Below, piece after piece: positions 55,584 through 64,000 of a stretch of 64,000 nt of DNA. Below the pieces are notes generated by a model. That model was not told where the DNA came from. It saw only the letters and a list, made by a program, of their open reading frames with translations, and did not search any database. Position numbers and translations under genes: made by a program. The DNA is from Taishania sp. (GTDB lineage: Bacteria > Bacteroidota > Bacteroidia > Flavobacteriales_D > Crocinitomicaceae): positions 19,974 to 83,973 of the forward strand of contig JASLGM010000022.1 of NCBI GenBank assembly GCA_030150045.1, read 5' to 3'. Numbering within the stretch: the first letter of the stretch is position 1; every line of letters begins with the position of its first letter.

Positions 55584-56065
55584 TCTTAGGATCGGAGTGC
55601 AATCTCCCTCTCTCCAGTATTATCCATAAGTTGCAAGCTTATTGCGCTTACCAAGATCGATGCACCTCCGAAGTGCTCGCTAAATTAGATCAATACGAAC
55701 TCTCGTCAGAAAACGTAGAAAAAGTACTCCAAAGTCTTAGAAATGACAAATTCCTCGATGACAAACGATTCGCAGAAAGCTTTTGTACAGGGAAATTTAA
55801 AATCAAAAAATGGGGAAGACTCAAAATTAAACAAACTATTTCGGTTAAAAAGATTGACCCATCGCTTGTCCAGTACGGTATGAGTTGTATTGACGCCGAC
55901 GAATATTGGCAAACACTTCTACTACTTGCGGCACGCAAATGGGAAGAGGTGAAAAGCGAAAAAGATCCCTACAAAAGAAAAGTGAAAACAATGCGTTTTC
56001 TTGCACAACGTGGATTTGAACAAGACTTGATTTATTCCGCTGTTGAAGAAATTACCAAGGTATAA
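55580..56065 (+). CDS. recX: Regulatory protein RecX
   Basis: A 161-residue three-helix-repeat protein that modulates RecA filaments. Repeats are seen as AYCAYQDRCTSEVLAKLDQY, VLQSLRNDKFLDDKRFAESF and KVKTMRFLAQRGFEQDLIYS. The start is TTG at 55580, overlapping the RNase G stop (TTGA), implying translational coupling; no ATG lies before the first repeat. Structured element copy E follows it. Confidence 0.85.
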   Translation: MILGSECNLPLSSIIHKLQAYCAYQDRCTSEVLAKLDQYELSSENVEKVLQSLRNDKFLDDKRFAESFCTGKFKIKKWGRLKIKQTISVKKIDPSLVQYGMSCIDADEYWQTLLLLAARKWEEVKSEKDPYKRKVKTMRFLAQRGFEQDLIYSAVEEITKV

Positions 56066-56075
56066 TGTGTTATTT

Positions 56076-56374
56076 TGGCAGCCATTTCGGTCTGCACGCT
56101 ATAGTAAACTCCTGAAAAGTGCTTCACAAGCTGTTGTACACGTGCTTCCGTTGGTCGCAGTGTAAAACAAGCGTTCACTCCCTTTTCTGTTCGTTTAGCT
56201 ACCGCCGTTTCGCCCGGGCTGGGGTGTCGTGTTTAAACTATAAATAGTAGTATGAAAACAGATTTCTGCGTTAGGGATAGCAGTGGCATCCCCCTTCACT
56301 TCCCAACTTTCTTGGGGAGTGAAGGGGATAAAACGGATAGCCCGACCCACCATGTAATTGGTGGGTAACGCCCC
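56076..56374 (-). repeat. Structured intergenic element, copy E (both modules)
   Basis: Read on the minus strand. The closing stem is GCGTTA (56371-56366) with TAACGC (56273-56268). Hairpin 1 is CCCACCA with TGGTGGG around ATTACA. Hairpin 2 is long: CCCCTTCACT with AGTGAAGGGG, extended by a G-T wobble and CCCAA/TTGGG to about 16 bp (56291-56327). Neither hairpin shares sequence with copies A-C, but TCGGGCTATCCGTTTTAT and CACTGCTATCCCTAACGC are kept. The 3' module has CGGTAGCTAAACGAAC, CTGCGACCAACGGAAGC and GCAGACCGAAATGGCTGCC. It starts 56 bases past the rsmG stop, in the same sense. Confidence 0.85.
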
Positions 56375-56429
56375 AAAAAAAAACTTCAAAATCAGTTGAA
56401 ATTGGAGCGGAATATTAGGGAAAGGATTG

Positions 56430-57050
56430 TTAATTACGAACGTAAACTACTTTTTTAGTTTCGAAGAATTCTTCGTCAAAAAGAAGAGATAAATCGTGGT
56501 ATTTATAGAATTTATTTACCGTTTTCATTTCTTCTGTCAGGTCGCCGCCTTTCAGGTATAAAATTCCATTTTGCAATGGATTTATGCTTTTTGTTTTGAA
56601 TTTATCACGTGTCCATTTGATGAAATCAGGCATTGCTGTCACGGCTCTGGATACAATAAAGTCGAATTTTTTATCAATTTTTTCAGCTCTTTCGTGAATA
56701 CCAATTACGTTAGTTAAACCTAATTCTTCGGCAACGCCGTTCACTACTTTGATCTTTTTTCCGATAGAATCGACCAAGGTAAAGTGGCAGTTCGGGAACA
56801 AAATAGCCAATGGAATACCTGGGAAACCACCTCCCGTACCGATGTCCATAATGTCGGATCCGTCTTCGAATTCCATGATCTTAGCAATCGCTAGGGAGTG
56901 CAAAACGTGTCTTTCGTAGAAGTTTTCGGTGTCCTTGCGCGAGATAACGTTGATTTGCTCGTTCCATGAAATGTATAGGTCTTTCAAGGCGCTAAATTGT
57001 TTGATTTGCTCGGCGCTAAGGTTTGGGAAATATTTAAGGATAATGTCCAT
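56430..57050 (-). CDS. rsmG: 16S rRNA (guanine527-N7)-methyltransferase RsmG
   Basis: A 206-residue SAM-dependent enzyme that methylates G527 of 16S rRNA. The SAM site is DIMDIGTGGGFPGIPLAILF, and VSRAVTAMPDF is also typical. The opening ISWNEQINVISRKDTENFYE with RHVLHSLAIAKI is the family N-terminus. It follows the ECF sigma gene by 4 bases in a GT2-sigma-rsmG operon. Confidence 0.96.
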   Translation of the reverse strand: MDIILKYFPNLSAEQIKQFSALKDLYISWNEQINVISRKDTENFYERHVLHSLAIAKIMEFEDGSDIMDIGTGGGFPGIPLAILFPNCHFTLVDSIGKKIKVVNGVAEELGLTNVIGIHERAEKIDKKFDFIVSRAVTAMPDFIKWTRDKFKTKSINPLQNGILYLKGGDLTEEMKTVNKFYKYHDLSLLFDEEFFETKKVVYVRN

Positions 57051-57054
57051 TTTC

Positions 57055-57660
57055 TTATATTTGATCTTTGCTATTTTCCATCATGCTTGCCAAGAAATCT
57101 CTTGCGCGAAACAGTTGGGCTTTTACGGTTCCTAAAGGTAAATTCAGTTCATCGGCAATTTCCTCATAACTCAATTCTTCGAAGTAGCGTTTTTCAATAA
57201 GTTCTCTGTAGCGCGGTTTTAGGCGTGAAACAATGTCGCGCATGTGTTTGATGCGTTGATCTTGTTCAATAGATTGTTCGGGGTTTAACCCATCAGCTTG
57301 TGCATCTAAATAAATGATTCTACCGTCCTCCGTCGCTCTACCGGTGTCCATAGAGGTCATGTGTAAGCGTTTTTTGCGGATGAAGTCGATACAGTTATTG
57401 GAGGCAATTTTGAATAACCATGTGCTGAAAGCAAAACTTGGCGAATACTGTTCCAAACGACTAAAAGCTTTACCAAATGCTTCAATGGTAAGGTCTTCGG
57501 CATCATCGGTGTTTTTTGCCATTTTCAACATCATGTGGAAAATCGTTTCGCGATACATTCCCATTAATTCCGTATAAGCCATTTGGTTGCCTTCCAACGC
57601 CGATTGTACGAGCTGAAAATCCCTTTTGCCTTTATCCGATAATTGTGTAGAATCTACCAT
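57055..57660 (-). CDS. ECF-type RNA polymerase sigma factor
   Basis: A 201-residue sigma-70-family factor. Region 2 is AYTELMGMYRETIFHMMLKM then DAEDLTIEAFGKAFSRLEQY and FSTWLFKIASNNCIDFIRKK; region 4 is LKPRYRELIEKRYFEELSYE with EIADELNLPLGTVKAQLFRA. There is no region 1 or 3. A longer linker than usual (about residues 100-135) lies between the two. No anti-sigma gene is adjacent. It overlaps the GT2 gene by 7 bases. The genes it controls are unknown. Confidence 0.92.
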   Translation of the reverse strand: MVDSTQLSDKGKRDFQLVQSALEGNQMAYTELMGMYRETIFHMMLKMAKNTDDAEDLTIEAFGKAFSRLEQYSPSFAFSTWLFKIASNNCIDFIRKKRLHMTSMDTGRATEDGRIIYLDAQADGLNPEQSIEQDQRIKHMRDIVSRLKPRYRELIEKRYFEELSYEEIADELNLPLGTVKAQLFRARDFLASMMENSKDQI

Positions 57661-58787
57661 CTTTTATTACTGTTTGGATCGCTGAAGTAGTATAATACGG
57701 GACTTAGGAAGGCGTACATGATGTCAAGGAATGGAAACAAGATCACCCATTTTTTTTCCTTTAATTGTACCAGACACTTTCCTTGAATCCACCATTTAAT
57801 GACAATCAAACTGCCAAAAATGATTAAACTCAACCAACGATAATTTTCGTTAAACAACAAAATAAGAAAAGATATCACTAGTAAAATCATGGTCATAGGG
57901 TATATTCCTAACAATCCTTTTTTGATAACGTTGTATCTGTTCGAAGTGGTGTAGTGTCTTGCCTTCTGACGAAACCATGCGCTCCAGGTTTCCTCAGCGG
58001 GTGAGAACATGTAGCTATTGGGGTCAATATTGATGGTATAGTTTCGTTTTTTTGCTGCTTCTTGAATAAATAAATCGTCATCACCTGAAGGCATGGAGTA
58101 ATGACTCTTAAAACCATTTGCGTTATAATACGCCGTTTTTGTGTAAGCTAAATTACGTCCAACACCCATGTACGGCATGCGAGCTAAAGCAAAAGACAAG
58201 TAATTGATTCCTATTTGAACGGTGTCAAAGCGAATTAAAAAATTTAAAAAGCCTTTAGCTTTGCTGTAAGGAGCATAGCCGAGTACAATCTGTGATTTCG
58301 TTGTGAAACAAGCAGCCATAGACGCTAGCCACTCTTTGTTTGGCGGACGGCAATCGGCATCCGTAAACAATAAATGTTCGTGTTTTGCAGCTTTGATTCC
58401 TAGAGAAAGAGAAAGCTTTTTGCCAGGTCTTAGATGCTTATTATTTTCAATTATGGTCAATCTTAAGTGCGGATAATGGTGTTGATACGCCATTAATATG
58501 TGTTTTGAATCATCAATGGATTGATTTACGACCACAATCACTTCAAATTCTGGGTAATTTTGTTCCAAGATAAATGGAATGTGACTGTACAAATTGTCTG
58601 CTTCATTGCGTGCTGCAATAATGATAGAAACGGGCGGAAATTCATTTTCCGTCTGTTTTTTTTGTTTGTAAAAGGCTAGTCTAGCGTAAATTAAAGTAAC
58701 AAACAATAGTTGAAGTAAACCAACAAATGCGAATCCATAAAAAAGGATGGACCAATTATCAAAACCAAAATCTGGAATAAGGAACAT
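57654..58787 (-). CDS. Glycosyltransferase family 2, membrane-bound
   Basis: A 377-residue processive-type GT2. An N-terminal membrane helix (ILFYGFAFVGLLQLLFVTLI) precedes the GT-A domain: VSIIIAARNEADNLY, the DxD-like LLFTDADCRPPNKEW, and the acceptor-side motif GDDDLFIQEAAKK. Q-x-x-R-W is replaced by WFRQKARHYTTS (R-x-x-x-x-R). Two or three C-terminal helices follow (LGIYPMTMILLVISFLILLF). It probably elongates or exports a surface glycan. It heads the GT2-sigma-rsmG operon. Confidence 0.88.
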   Translation of the reverse strand: MFLIPDFGFDNWSILFYGFAFVGLLQLLFVTLIYARLAFYKQKKQTENEFPPVSIIIAARNEADNLYSHIPFILEQNYPEFEVIVVVNQSIDDSKHILMAYQHHYPHLRLTIIENNKHLRPGKKLSLSLGIKAAKHEHLLFTDADCRPPNKEWLASMAACFTTKSQIVLGYAPYSKAKGFLNFLIRFDTVQIGINYLSFALARMPYMGVGRNLAYTKTAYYNANGFKSHYSMPSGDDDLFIQEAAKKRNYTINIDPNSYMFSPAEETWSAWFRQKARHYTTSNRYNVIKKGLLGIYPMTMILLVISFLILLFNENYRWLSLIIFGSLIVIKWWIQGKCLVQLKEKKWVILFPFLDIMYAFLSPVLYYFSDPNSNKRW

Positions 58788-58944
58788 GTATTTTCTTTGA
58801 GTGCAAAGATGGCACTACTAGAGAAATAGCTTTATCTTTACCGATGTTATTTTTCAACAATCTTATGCACTTATTGTTTCAGGTATCCATTAAGCGGATT
58901 TTTCAGGTTGAAGAAGGCACTCACTCGCTTATATAAAGACTTTG

Positions 58945-60864
58945 ATGAAGTACATAAAAATTATCGCACTCCTCCTTTTTTGTTGTGTATCTTTCTTTTC
59001 CCATTCTCAGGAGATAGAAAAAATGTTAGCTGAAATAGCTTCCGAAAAACAGACCGAAAAAAAGATTGATCTTTGGGAAAAAGTCGTAAATATCAGTATT
59101 TGGAGAAAATCCGAAAACCAAACAAAAGCCTATATTGATGAATTGTATGCCTTTTCTAAAGTGGAGAAGAGTGCTTATGGTATGGCTTATGCTGATTTGC
59201 TCTATGCAAAGTATTTTGAGCGAAAGCAAGAAATGGAAAAAGCTAAAAATCATGCAGATACTGCTTTTCTATCGTTTAAGAAACAAAAGAACGAATTGGG
59301 AATGTGTAAGACCTTACGCCAGCAAGGTTTTAATTCATTTAAGATGAGTAATATTGAGCAGGCGGTCAAATACGCTTATCAAGCATTAGCGATCAGTGTA
59401 AAAATTAAGAACCAGGTACAAGAAGGAGTTTGCATGGGGCAAATTAGCATCTTACTATTGGGAACCCAACCCAAGGAAGCAATAAAAATGGGATTGAAAG
59501 GTTTTAATTTATTGGTGAAAATTGATGCAAAAAGAGAAGCGTCTATCTCTGGGGTAACCTTGTCGACACTTTATTTAGATAATGGTGATATAGCTAAAAG
59601 TCTACACTATATCGATACCATGTTTATTTTACAAAAAGAACTGAATGACGTAGGGTTAATTGCCGAAGGAAAAGCAAATGCTGCATTAATCTATTTGGAA
59701 ATAGGAGAAACTGCTAAAGCTGAAAAAATGCTAGAAGAAAGCGGGGTTTATTTTTCGATGATGAACTCTGATGTCATATTGGCAAAGTTTCTTCGAATAA
59801 AAAGTGTTTTTTACCGAGATGCCGAACGTTTTCAAGAAGCAATTACGGCGGCTAATGCTGCATTGGAAATTATTGAAGATAAAGAAGGTTTGGATTATGA
59901 AAGGGGAATTCTTCAATATACACTTTTTCTTTCTCACAAGGCATTGAAGCAATACAATCTGGCTATGACTGCGTTTGAGCGTGCTGTTGAACATGATTTC
60001 GTGCTCTATGATAAACAGACACGACTTAATGTAGCAGGAATGAAAGAAAAATATGAAACAGATAAAAAGGAACAAGAAAATAAAGAATTAAAACAACAAA
60101 ATGAAATCAACCGATTGAAAATTAAATCCACTCGTTATTTGTTGTTAGGCGTAATTTTTTGTGCCATGCTTGTTGCTGCCTTGTTCTATATTATCCTTAG
60201 AACAAATAAACTAAAAGCTCGAGAGAAAAATGTGCAACTGCAACAACGCTTATTAGTGTCGCAAATGAATCCACATTTTATTTTTAACTCTCTAAATTCG
60301 ATTCAAAATTTCATATATAAACAAGATGCTTTAACAGCATCTACCTATTTGAATCGTTTTGCTGAGCTGATGCGTATGATCCTTAATTTTTCAAGGAAAG
60401 AACAAATTACGCTTGCGGAAGAAGTGCAAATGTTGACCCGTTATTTAGAAATTCAACAATTGCGTTTTGGCGAAAAATTAGCTTGGAACATTCAAGTTGA
60501 AGAAGGCATAATTGAAGAACAAGTACTCATTCCACCAATGTTGGCACAACCGTTTATCGAAAATGCCTTAGAGCACGGATTGTTTAAAAACACGGCGCAA
60601 GGAAACATTCAAATTCAGTTTAAAAAACACGGCGATCAAATGATCTTTTCCATAGAAGATAATGGCGTTGGAATAGAGAAAAATGAACAACAAGAAGGAA
60701 CGCATACTTCGTTGGCAACACAAATAACAAAAGAACGTATGGAGGCAATTACTGCATTAACCAAGAAAACGACTACTTTTGAAGTAACGAATTTACATGA
60801 TGTTGATCCAAGTAAGCACGGTGTTAATGTCACGTTTAAAATTCCATATCAAACCTTATTTTAA
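58945..60864 (+). CDS. TPR-containing sensor histidine kinase (LytS type)
   Basis: A 639-residue protein started at the ATG at 58945; a TTG immediately before it is a weaker choice. A signal peptide or first helix (IIALLLFCCVSFFSHSQ) precedes about 360 residues of TPR repeats in the periplasm. A membrane helix (YLLLGVIFCAMLVAALFYII) follows, and then the His_kinase domain with H444 (SQMNPHFIFNSLNSIQNFI) and an ATP site (QPFIENALEHGLF, IEDNGVGIEKNE). This arrangement is typical of Bacteroidota. It is paired with a LytTR regulator 6 bases downstream. The signal is unknown. Confidence 0.92.
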   Translation: MKYIKIIALLLFCCVSFFSHSQEIEKMLAEIASEKQTEKKIDLWEKVVNISIWRKSENQTKAYIDELYAFSKVEKSAYGMAYADLLYAKYFERKQEMEKAKNHADTAFLSFKKQKNELGMCKTLRQQGFNSFKMSNIEQAVKYAYQALAISVKIKNQVQEGVCMGQISILLLGTQPKEAIKMGLKGFNLLVKIDAKREASISGVTLSTLYLDNGDIAKSLHYIDTMFILQKELNDVGLIAEGKANAALIYLEIGETAKAEKMLEESGVYFSMMNSDVILAKFLRIKSVFYRDAERFQEAITAANAALEIIEDKEGLDYERGILQYTLFLSHKALKQYNLAMTAFERAVEHDFVLYDKQTRLNVAGMKEKYETDKKEQENKELKQQNEINRLKIKSTRYLLLGVIFCAMLVAALFYIILRTNKLKAREKNVQLQQRLLVSQMNPHFIFNSLNSIQNFIYKQDALTASTYLNRFAELMRMILNFSRKEQITLAEEVQMLTRYLEIQQLRFGEKLAWNIQVEEGIIEEQVLIPPMLAQPFIENALEHGLFKNTAQGNIQIQFKKHGDQMIFSIEDNGVGIEKNEQQEGTHTSLATQITKERMEAITALTKKTTTFEVTNLHDVDPSKHGVNVTFKIPYQTLF

Positions 60865-60870
60865 GAAACG

Positions 60871-61614
60871 ATGAAAGCGATAATAATTGATGACGAAGCC
60901 AATAGCCGAGAACTACTTCAGAACATGCTTTCCCTGTTTTGTTCAAATGTCGAAGTGATAGGAACAGCAGAATCGGTGCAAACCGGTTACACTTTGTTGC
61001 AAAAAGAGCGACCAGACGTACTTTTTCTTGATGTGCAAATGGGCGATGGAACAGGATTTGACCTCCTTTCCATGTTAGAAACTGCGTCTTTTCACGTGAT
61101 TTTCACAACCGCCTATCAAGAATATGCCATTCGTGCTTTTCAATTCAGTGCGGTGGATTATTTGCTCAAACCACTTTCTCCCGAATATTTGATTAAAGCC
61201 GTTAATAAAGTTCAGAAACTGAATCAATTTAGCGACGAAGTTCAGGCCTTAATTCAAAATATAAAACAACCAGAGAACCAAAAGATTGTTGTAAAAACCC
61301 ACGATCGCATCTATTCTTTGCCCGTAAAAGAGATTGTTCGTTGCGAGTCTGATAGCAGTTATTCCACTGTTTTTCTTGAAAGCGGATATAAAATTGTTGT
61401 GGCAAAACAACTCAAAGAGTTTGACGAAATGTTGTCGCCAATGGGTTTTATGCGTATCCATCAAAGTCACTTGGTGAACCCTGATTTCGTATTTTATTTT
61501 CAGAAAGGTGCCAATCAATTGATCATGAAAGACCAAACTTCCATTCCTGTTTCGACCAAAAAAAAGGACGATGTTTTGACTTTCATTGCCGCAAATAATC
61601 TTAAGACGAAGTAA
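60871..61614 (+). CDS. LytTR-family response regulator
   Basis: A 247-residue regulator. The receiver domain has its phospho-acceptor at D54 (VLFLDVQMGDGTG) with DD at 7-8 and the conserved Lys in DYLLKPLSPEYL. The LytTR DNA-binding domain follows (CESDSSYSTVFLESGYKIVV, FMRIHQSHLVNPDFV). It lies 6 bases after the TPR kinase, its cognate partner. Targets are unknown; LytTR proteins often bind direct repeats upstream of surface or peptide genes. Confidence 0.94.
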   Translation: MKAIIIDDEANSRELLQNMLSLFCSNVEVIGTAESVQTGYTLLQKERPDVLFLDVQMGDGTGFDLLSMLETASFHVIFTTAYQEYAIRAFQFSAVDYLLKPLSPEYLIKAVNKVQKLNQFSDEVQALIQNIKQPENQKIVVKTHDRIYSLPVKEIVRCESDSSYSTVFLESGYKIVVAKQLKEFDEMLSPMGFMRIHQSHLVNPDFVFYFQKGANQLIMKDQTSIPVSTKKKDDVLTFIAANNLKTK

Positions 61615-61642
61615 TATTTACAGCTCCTTTTTAACTTTATTT

Positions 61643-61952
61643 TGGCTGCCTTTTTCGGCCTGCGTGTTCTAGTTGCCTCCGTAAAATGGGTTCACTTGCT
61701 ATTTGCAACGTGCTTCCTTTGGTCGCAGTGGCAATTTAGCGTTCACACCGATTTTACGTTCAGCAAGCTGCCAAACTCCGTCCGGGCAGAGGTTTTTACT
61801 TCGATAGAATACATGCTCAATTTTAAGCAAAATTAAGTTTGGAACACCGATTTCCGCGTTAGGGATATGAATGGAAAGCTTTTCAAACGCCCGTTTGGAA
61901 ACTTGCAATGGATAGCCCGACCCCTTTTCAAGCATTGAAAGGGGAAACGCCC
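61643..61952 (-). repeat. Structured intergenic element, copy F (both modules)
   Basis: Read on the minus strand. The closing stem is GCGTT with AACGC (61950-61946 and 61860-61856). Hairpin 1 is CCCC-TTT-CAA with TTG-AAA-GGGG around a three-base loop, one bulged base. Hairpin 2 is CAAAC-GGGC-GTTTG with an imperfect lower stem. TCGGGCTATCC and TATCCCTAACGCGG are kept. The 3' module has GCCCGGACGGAG, GGTGTGAACGCT, CTGCGACCAAAGGAAGC and GCAGGCCG. It lies in the 583-base gap between the LytTR gene and the next gene; the remaining bases 61953-62197 hold nothing else I recognise. Confidence 0.82.
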
Positions 61953-62197
61953 AAAAAAATCAATTACTTATAAACACACAATCTTTTTTATTCACATAAA
62001 GTTAAGAGAAATAGATGTGTTCAGTAAGTGTGTTAAATTGTTAACGAATAGGTTTTTAGGTTTTGCATGGTAAAAGCTGAATGATTTCAAATACCAAATG
62101 AACGCTTATGAATACACAATAACTCAAGTGTAGCAAATGGTACACGTGTTTTTGCTTTAAAAAAATAAATATTTTAGCGCAACAATTTTAACTACTT

Positions 62198-64000
62198 ATG
62201 AGAATTATTTTAGTCTTATCATTATGCCTATTTAGTGCGCTTAGTTTTGGACAAGGCGTACTTTACGATTGGGTTTCCACTTTTAATGGTCCCAGCTTGG
62301 TTCAAACTTTGGCAGTCGCTGTCGATCAACATGAAAATTCGTATGCAACAGGTGCGTTTAAGGGAACGGCTGATTTTGATTCTGGTTCTGGCGTACATGC
62401 ACTCACTGCGATAAAGGGGAATGATATTTTTGTTTCCAAAACGGATGGCAATGGGAATTTGGTTTGGGTAAAGCAGCTTCGCGTTAGCCAATCGTCTGCC
62501 AGCTTAGGAAAAGCCATTGCAGTTGACAATGATGGAAATGTTTATGTCACTGGATACTTCGTTACTACTATGGATTTTGATCCGGGAGCGGGTGATATGT
62601 CCCTTACTTCTGTTGGATCTAACGATTGTTTTTTATTGAAACTAGATGCTAATGGTGATTTTCTATGGGTAAAAACATTTGGTTCCACAAGGAAGGAAAA
62701 CGGAACAGGAATTAGCTTGGATGGAAATGGAAACGTTTTCATTGTTGGTGACTTCAATGATACTGTAGAGTTCAATCCAGGTGATCCTACATCGGAACGT
62801 ACACCGGAAGGAGGAATAGATGTTTTTGTTGTAAAATATACTACAAATGGTGACTTTGTTTGGGTAAAAACCTTTGGTGGATTACTTACTGAATCGATCG
62901 ATGGCATTGATATAGATGCATCTGGAAATCTTGTTATTGTTGGAAATTTTAATGGAACAGTGGATTTCGATCCAGGCATTGGGGTTAACAGTGAAACAGC
63001 AACCAGTACCACAGGTTTTATTTTGAAATGGAATAATGATGGGGAATTTATATGGGTGCGTAAGTTGACCTATTCTTCTACAAATGTCAATCGTTCGTAT
63101 GCCCGTTCTGTGGACATTGATAGACATGGAAACATTCACGTCTCCGGACACTTTGTTGGAACAGTGAATTTAGACGCCACATCAGCGCAAGGAAATCTAA
63201 TGCAGACATCCGGAGATTACGCAACGTATATTGGTAAATGGACGGCAAACGGAGATTACGTTTGGGGTAAAGCTTTAATTACAACCTACCTAGGTCGTAT
63301 TGAAAACAAAGGAATAAAGGTGGATCATGACGGGAATGTGTATTCAACGGGATTTTTCTCTGGAACTCCTGATTTCAACCCTGGTGCTGGTGTTTACAAC
63401 AACTATTCTACTTCAGGATTTGTTAACGCTTATCTATCTAAATTGGATGTAAATGGAAATTTTGTTTCTGCAGCGCATCTTGGCGGACTAACTGCTGTTT
63501 ACAGTGATGGAATAGCTATTTCACCTTTAGGAAATATATTCTTGGCAGGCTATTTTTCAGGAACGATTCCTTTTAATCCAAGAGGATCTTCGGGCACGCG
63601 AACAGCAATGGGATCAACTATTTCTTCGGCTGACGGATTCATTGTGAAATACAGACCATCTGCATGTAATGGAGTAGGGACGGACACAAGAACTACATGT
63701 GGTAGTTACACTTGGATCGATGGGATAACTTATACGACATCAAACAATACAGCTTCTCATACTATTATTGGAGGAGGAGTAAATGGATGTGACAGTACAG
63801 TGAACTTAAATTTGACCATCAATCAGCCAAGTAGTGCAACGGTAAATAAGACGGCTTGCGGAACGTACCTTTGGCCATTGAACAATCAAGCGTATACGAC
63901 TTCAGGAACGTACACATACGTCATTCCGAATAGGAATAATTGTGATTCTACGGTTACCTTACGTTTGACAATCAACCAACCAACCACATCTACGCAAACT
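62198..64000 (+). CDS. Large surface protein with beta-propeller repeats, C-terminus beyond window
   Basis: An open frame of 601 codons with no stop before the window ends. A signal peptide (MRIILVLSLCLFSALSFG) is followed by repeated units of about 50-70 residues with the pattern DxxGNxYxTGxFxGTxDFDPG and FVxKTDxNGNLVWVKQL. These are SBBP-like beta-propeller blades. From about residue 490 a different repeat starts (TTCGSYTWIDGITYTTSN, then NLTINQPSS), common in Bacteroidota adhesins that end in a T9SS sorting domain. That domain would lie outside the window. Probable surface-exposed or secreted; ligand unknown. Confidence 0.85.
   Translation, partial: MRIILVLSLCLFSALSFGQGVLYDWVSTFNGPSLVQTLAVAVDQHENSYATGAFKGTADFDSGSGVHALTAIKGNDIFVSKTDGNGNLVWVKQLRVSQSSASLGKAIAVDNDGNVYVTGYFVTTMDFDPGAGDMSLTSVGSNDCFLLKLDANGDFLWVKTFGSTRKENGTGISLDGNGNVFIVGDFNDTVEFNPGDPTSERTPEGGIDVFVVKYTTNGDFVWVKTFGGLLTESIDGIDIDASGNLVIVGNFNGTVDFDPGIGVNSETATSTTGFILKWNNDGEFIWVRKLTYSSTNVNRSYARSVDIDRHGNIHVSGHFVGTVNLDATSAQGNLMQTSGDYATYIGKWTANGDYVWGKALITTYLGRIENKGIKVDHDGNVYSTGFFSGTPDFNPGAGVYNNYSTSGFVNAYLSKLDVNGNFVSAAHLGGLTAVYSDGIAISPLGNIFLAGYFSGTIPFNPRGSSGTRTAMGSTISSADGFIVKYRPSACNGVGTDTRTTCGSYTWIDGITYTTSNNTASHTIIGGGVNGCDSTVNLNLTINQPSSATVNKTACGTYLWPLNNQAYTTSGTYTYVIPNRNNCDSTVTLRLTINQPTTSTQT

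Noticed and set aside
1..64000. tRNA or rRNA genes
   Set aside because: No T-loop-like GGTTCRA segments in a cloverleaf context and no rRNA-like sequence were seen in any intergenic region.

Overview
The window looks like chromosome of a member of the Bacteroidota, most likely a Flavobacteriales bacterium (a Crocinitomicaceae/Fluviicola-like genome would fit, but I cannot fix the genus). The reasons are low GC, type IX secretion (T9SS) sorting domains of types A and B, a PorP/SprF protein, GldD and GldE, TAnnTTTG-type promoter elements with little sign of Shine-Dalgarno sequences, and a type II-C CRISPR system with a Cas9 of about 1420 residues. No tRNA, rRNA, transposase, integrase or phage gene was seen.

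Layout. 0-9 kb: a glycosyltransferase, an outer-membrane barrel protein, rpsP-rimM-trmN6, a hybrid histidine kinase with its sigma-54 activator, and a small lipoprotein. 9-12.2 kb (minus): a small lipoprotein, AMP nucleosidase and a dipeptidyl-peptidase III-like lipoprotein. 12.4-15.1 kb: a T9SS type B surface protein, a collagen-like protein and a tiny exported protein. 15.1-25.6 kb: a type II-C CRISPR-Cas island comprising a 3.9-kb array with 48 full repeats, cas2, cas1, cas9 and a divergent tracrRNA. 25.6-31.5 kb: VOC and GNAT proteins, an exported protein of unknown function, and an adenylate-forming ligase / C45-type hydrolase pair divergent from a phosphopantetheinyl transferase. 31.5-43.6 kb: a secreted serine protease, an FKBP, and a surface trio (OmpA/PD40 protein, PorP/SprF, and a 2042-residue protein with 15 repeats). 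43.8-49 kb: an SF1 helicase, a serine palmitoyltransferase-like enzyme and an OmpA/TPR lipoprotein. 49.2-53.6 kb: ssb-gldE-gldD-folK, mutY and an HU protein. 53.8-61.6 kb: a 30-residue basic protein, RNase G, recX, rsmG, an ECF sigma factor, GT2 and a LytS/LytTR pair. From 62.2 kb a large surface protein runs off the end.

The most unusual content is a family of intergenic elements with six copies in the window (15.1, 25.5, 26.9, 47.1, 56.1 and 61.6 kb). The 5' module folds into two hairpins enclosed by a long-range stem. The hairpin sequences differ almost completely between copies, but pairing is kept by compensatory changes, while the joining segments (TCGGGCTATCC and CTATCCCTWACGC) stay constant. 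The 3' module has its own conserved motifs. Four copies carry both modules, one only the 5' module and one only the 3' module. This is the signature of a structured RNA or a folded single-stranded DNA element.

Two of these copies flank the CRISPR-Cas island as 134-bp direct repeats with a single mismatch, the left copy full length and the right copy 5' module only. That arrangement is what one homologous crossover bringing in the island at such an element would leave. Within the island, crRNAs must be read towards cas2, so array and cas genes converge on a hairpin; cas9 is separated from cas1-cas2 by a terminator; the array's distal end has two chimeric repeats; and two spacers are sister sequences that differ by four transitions.
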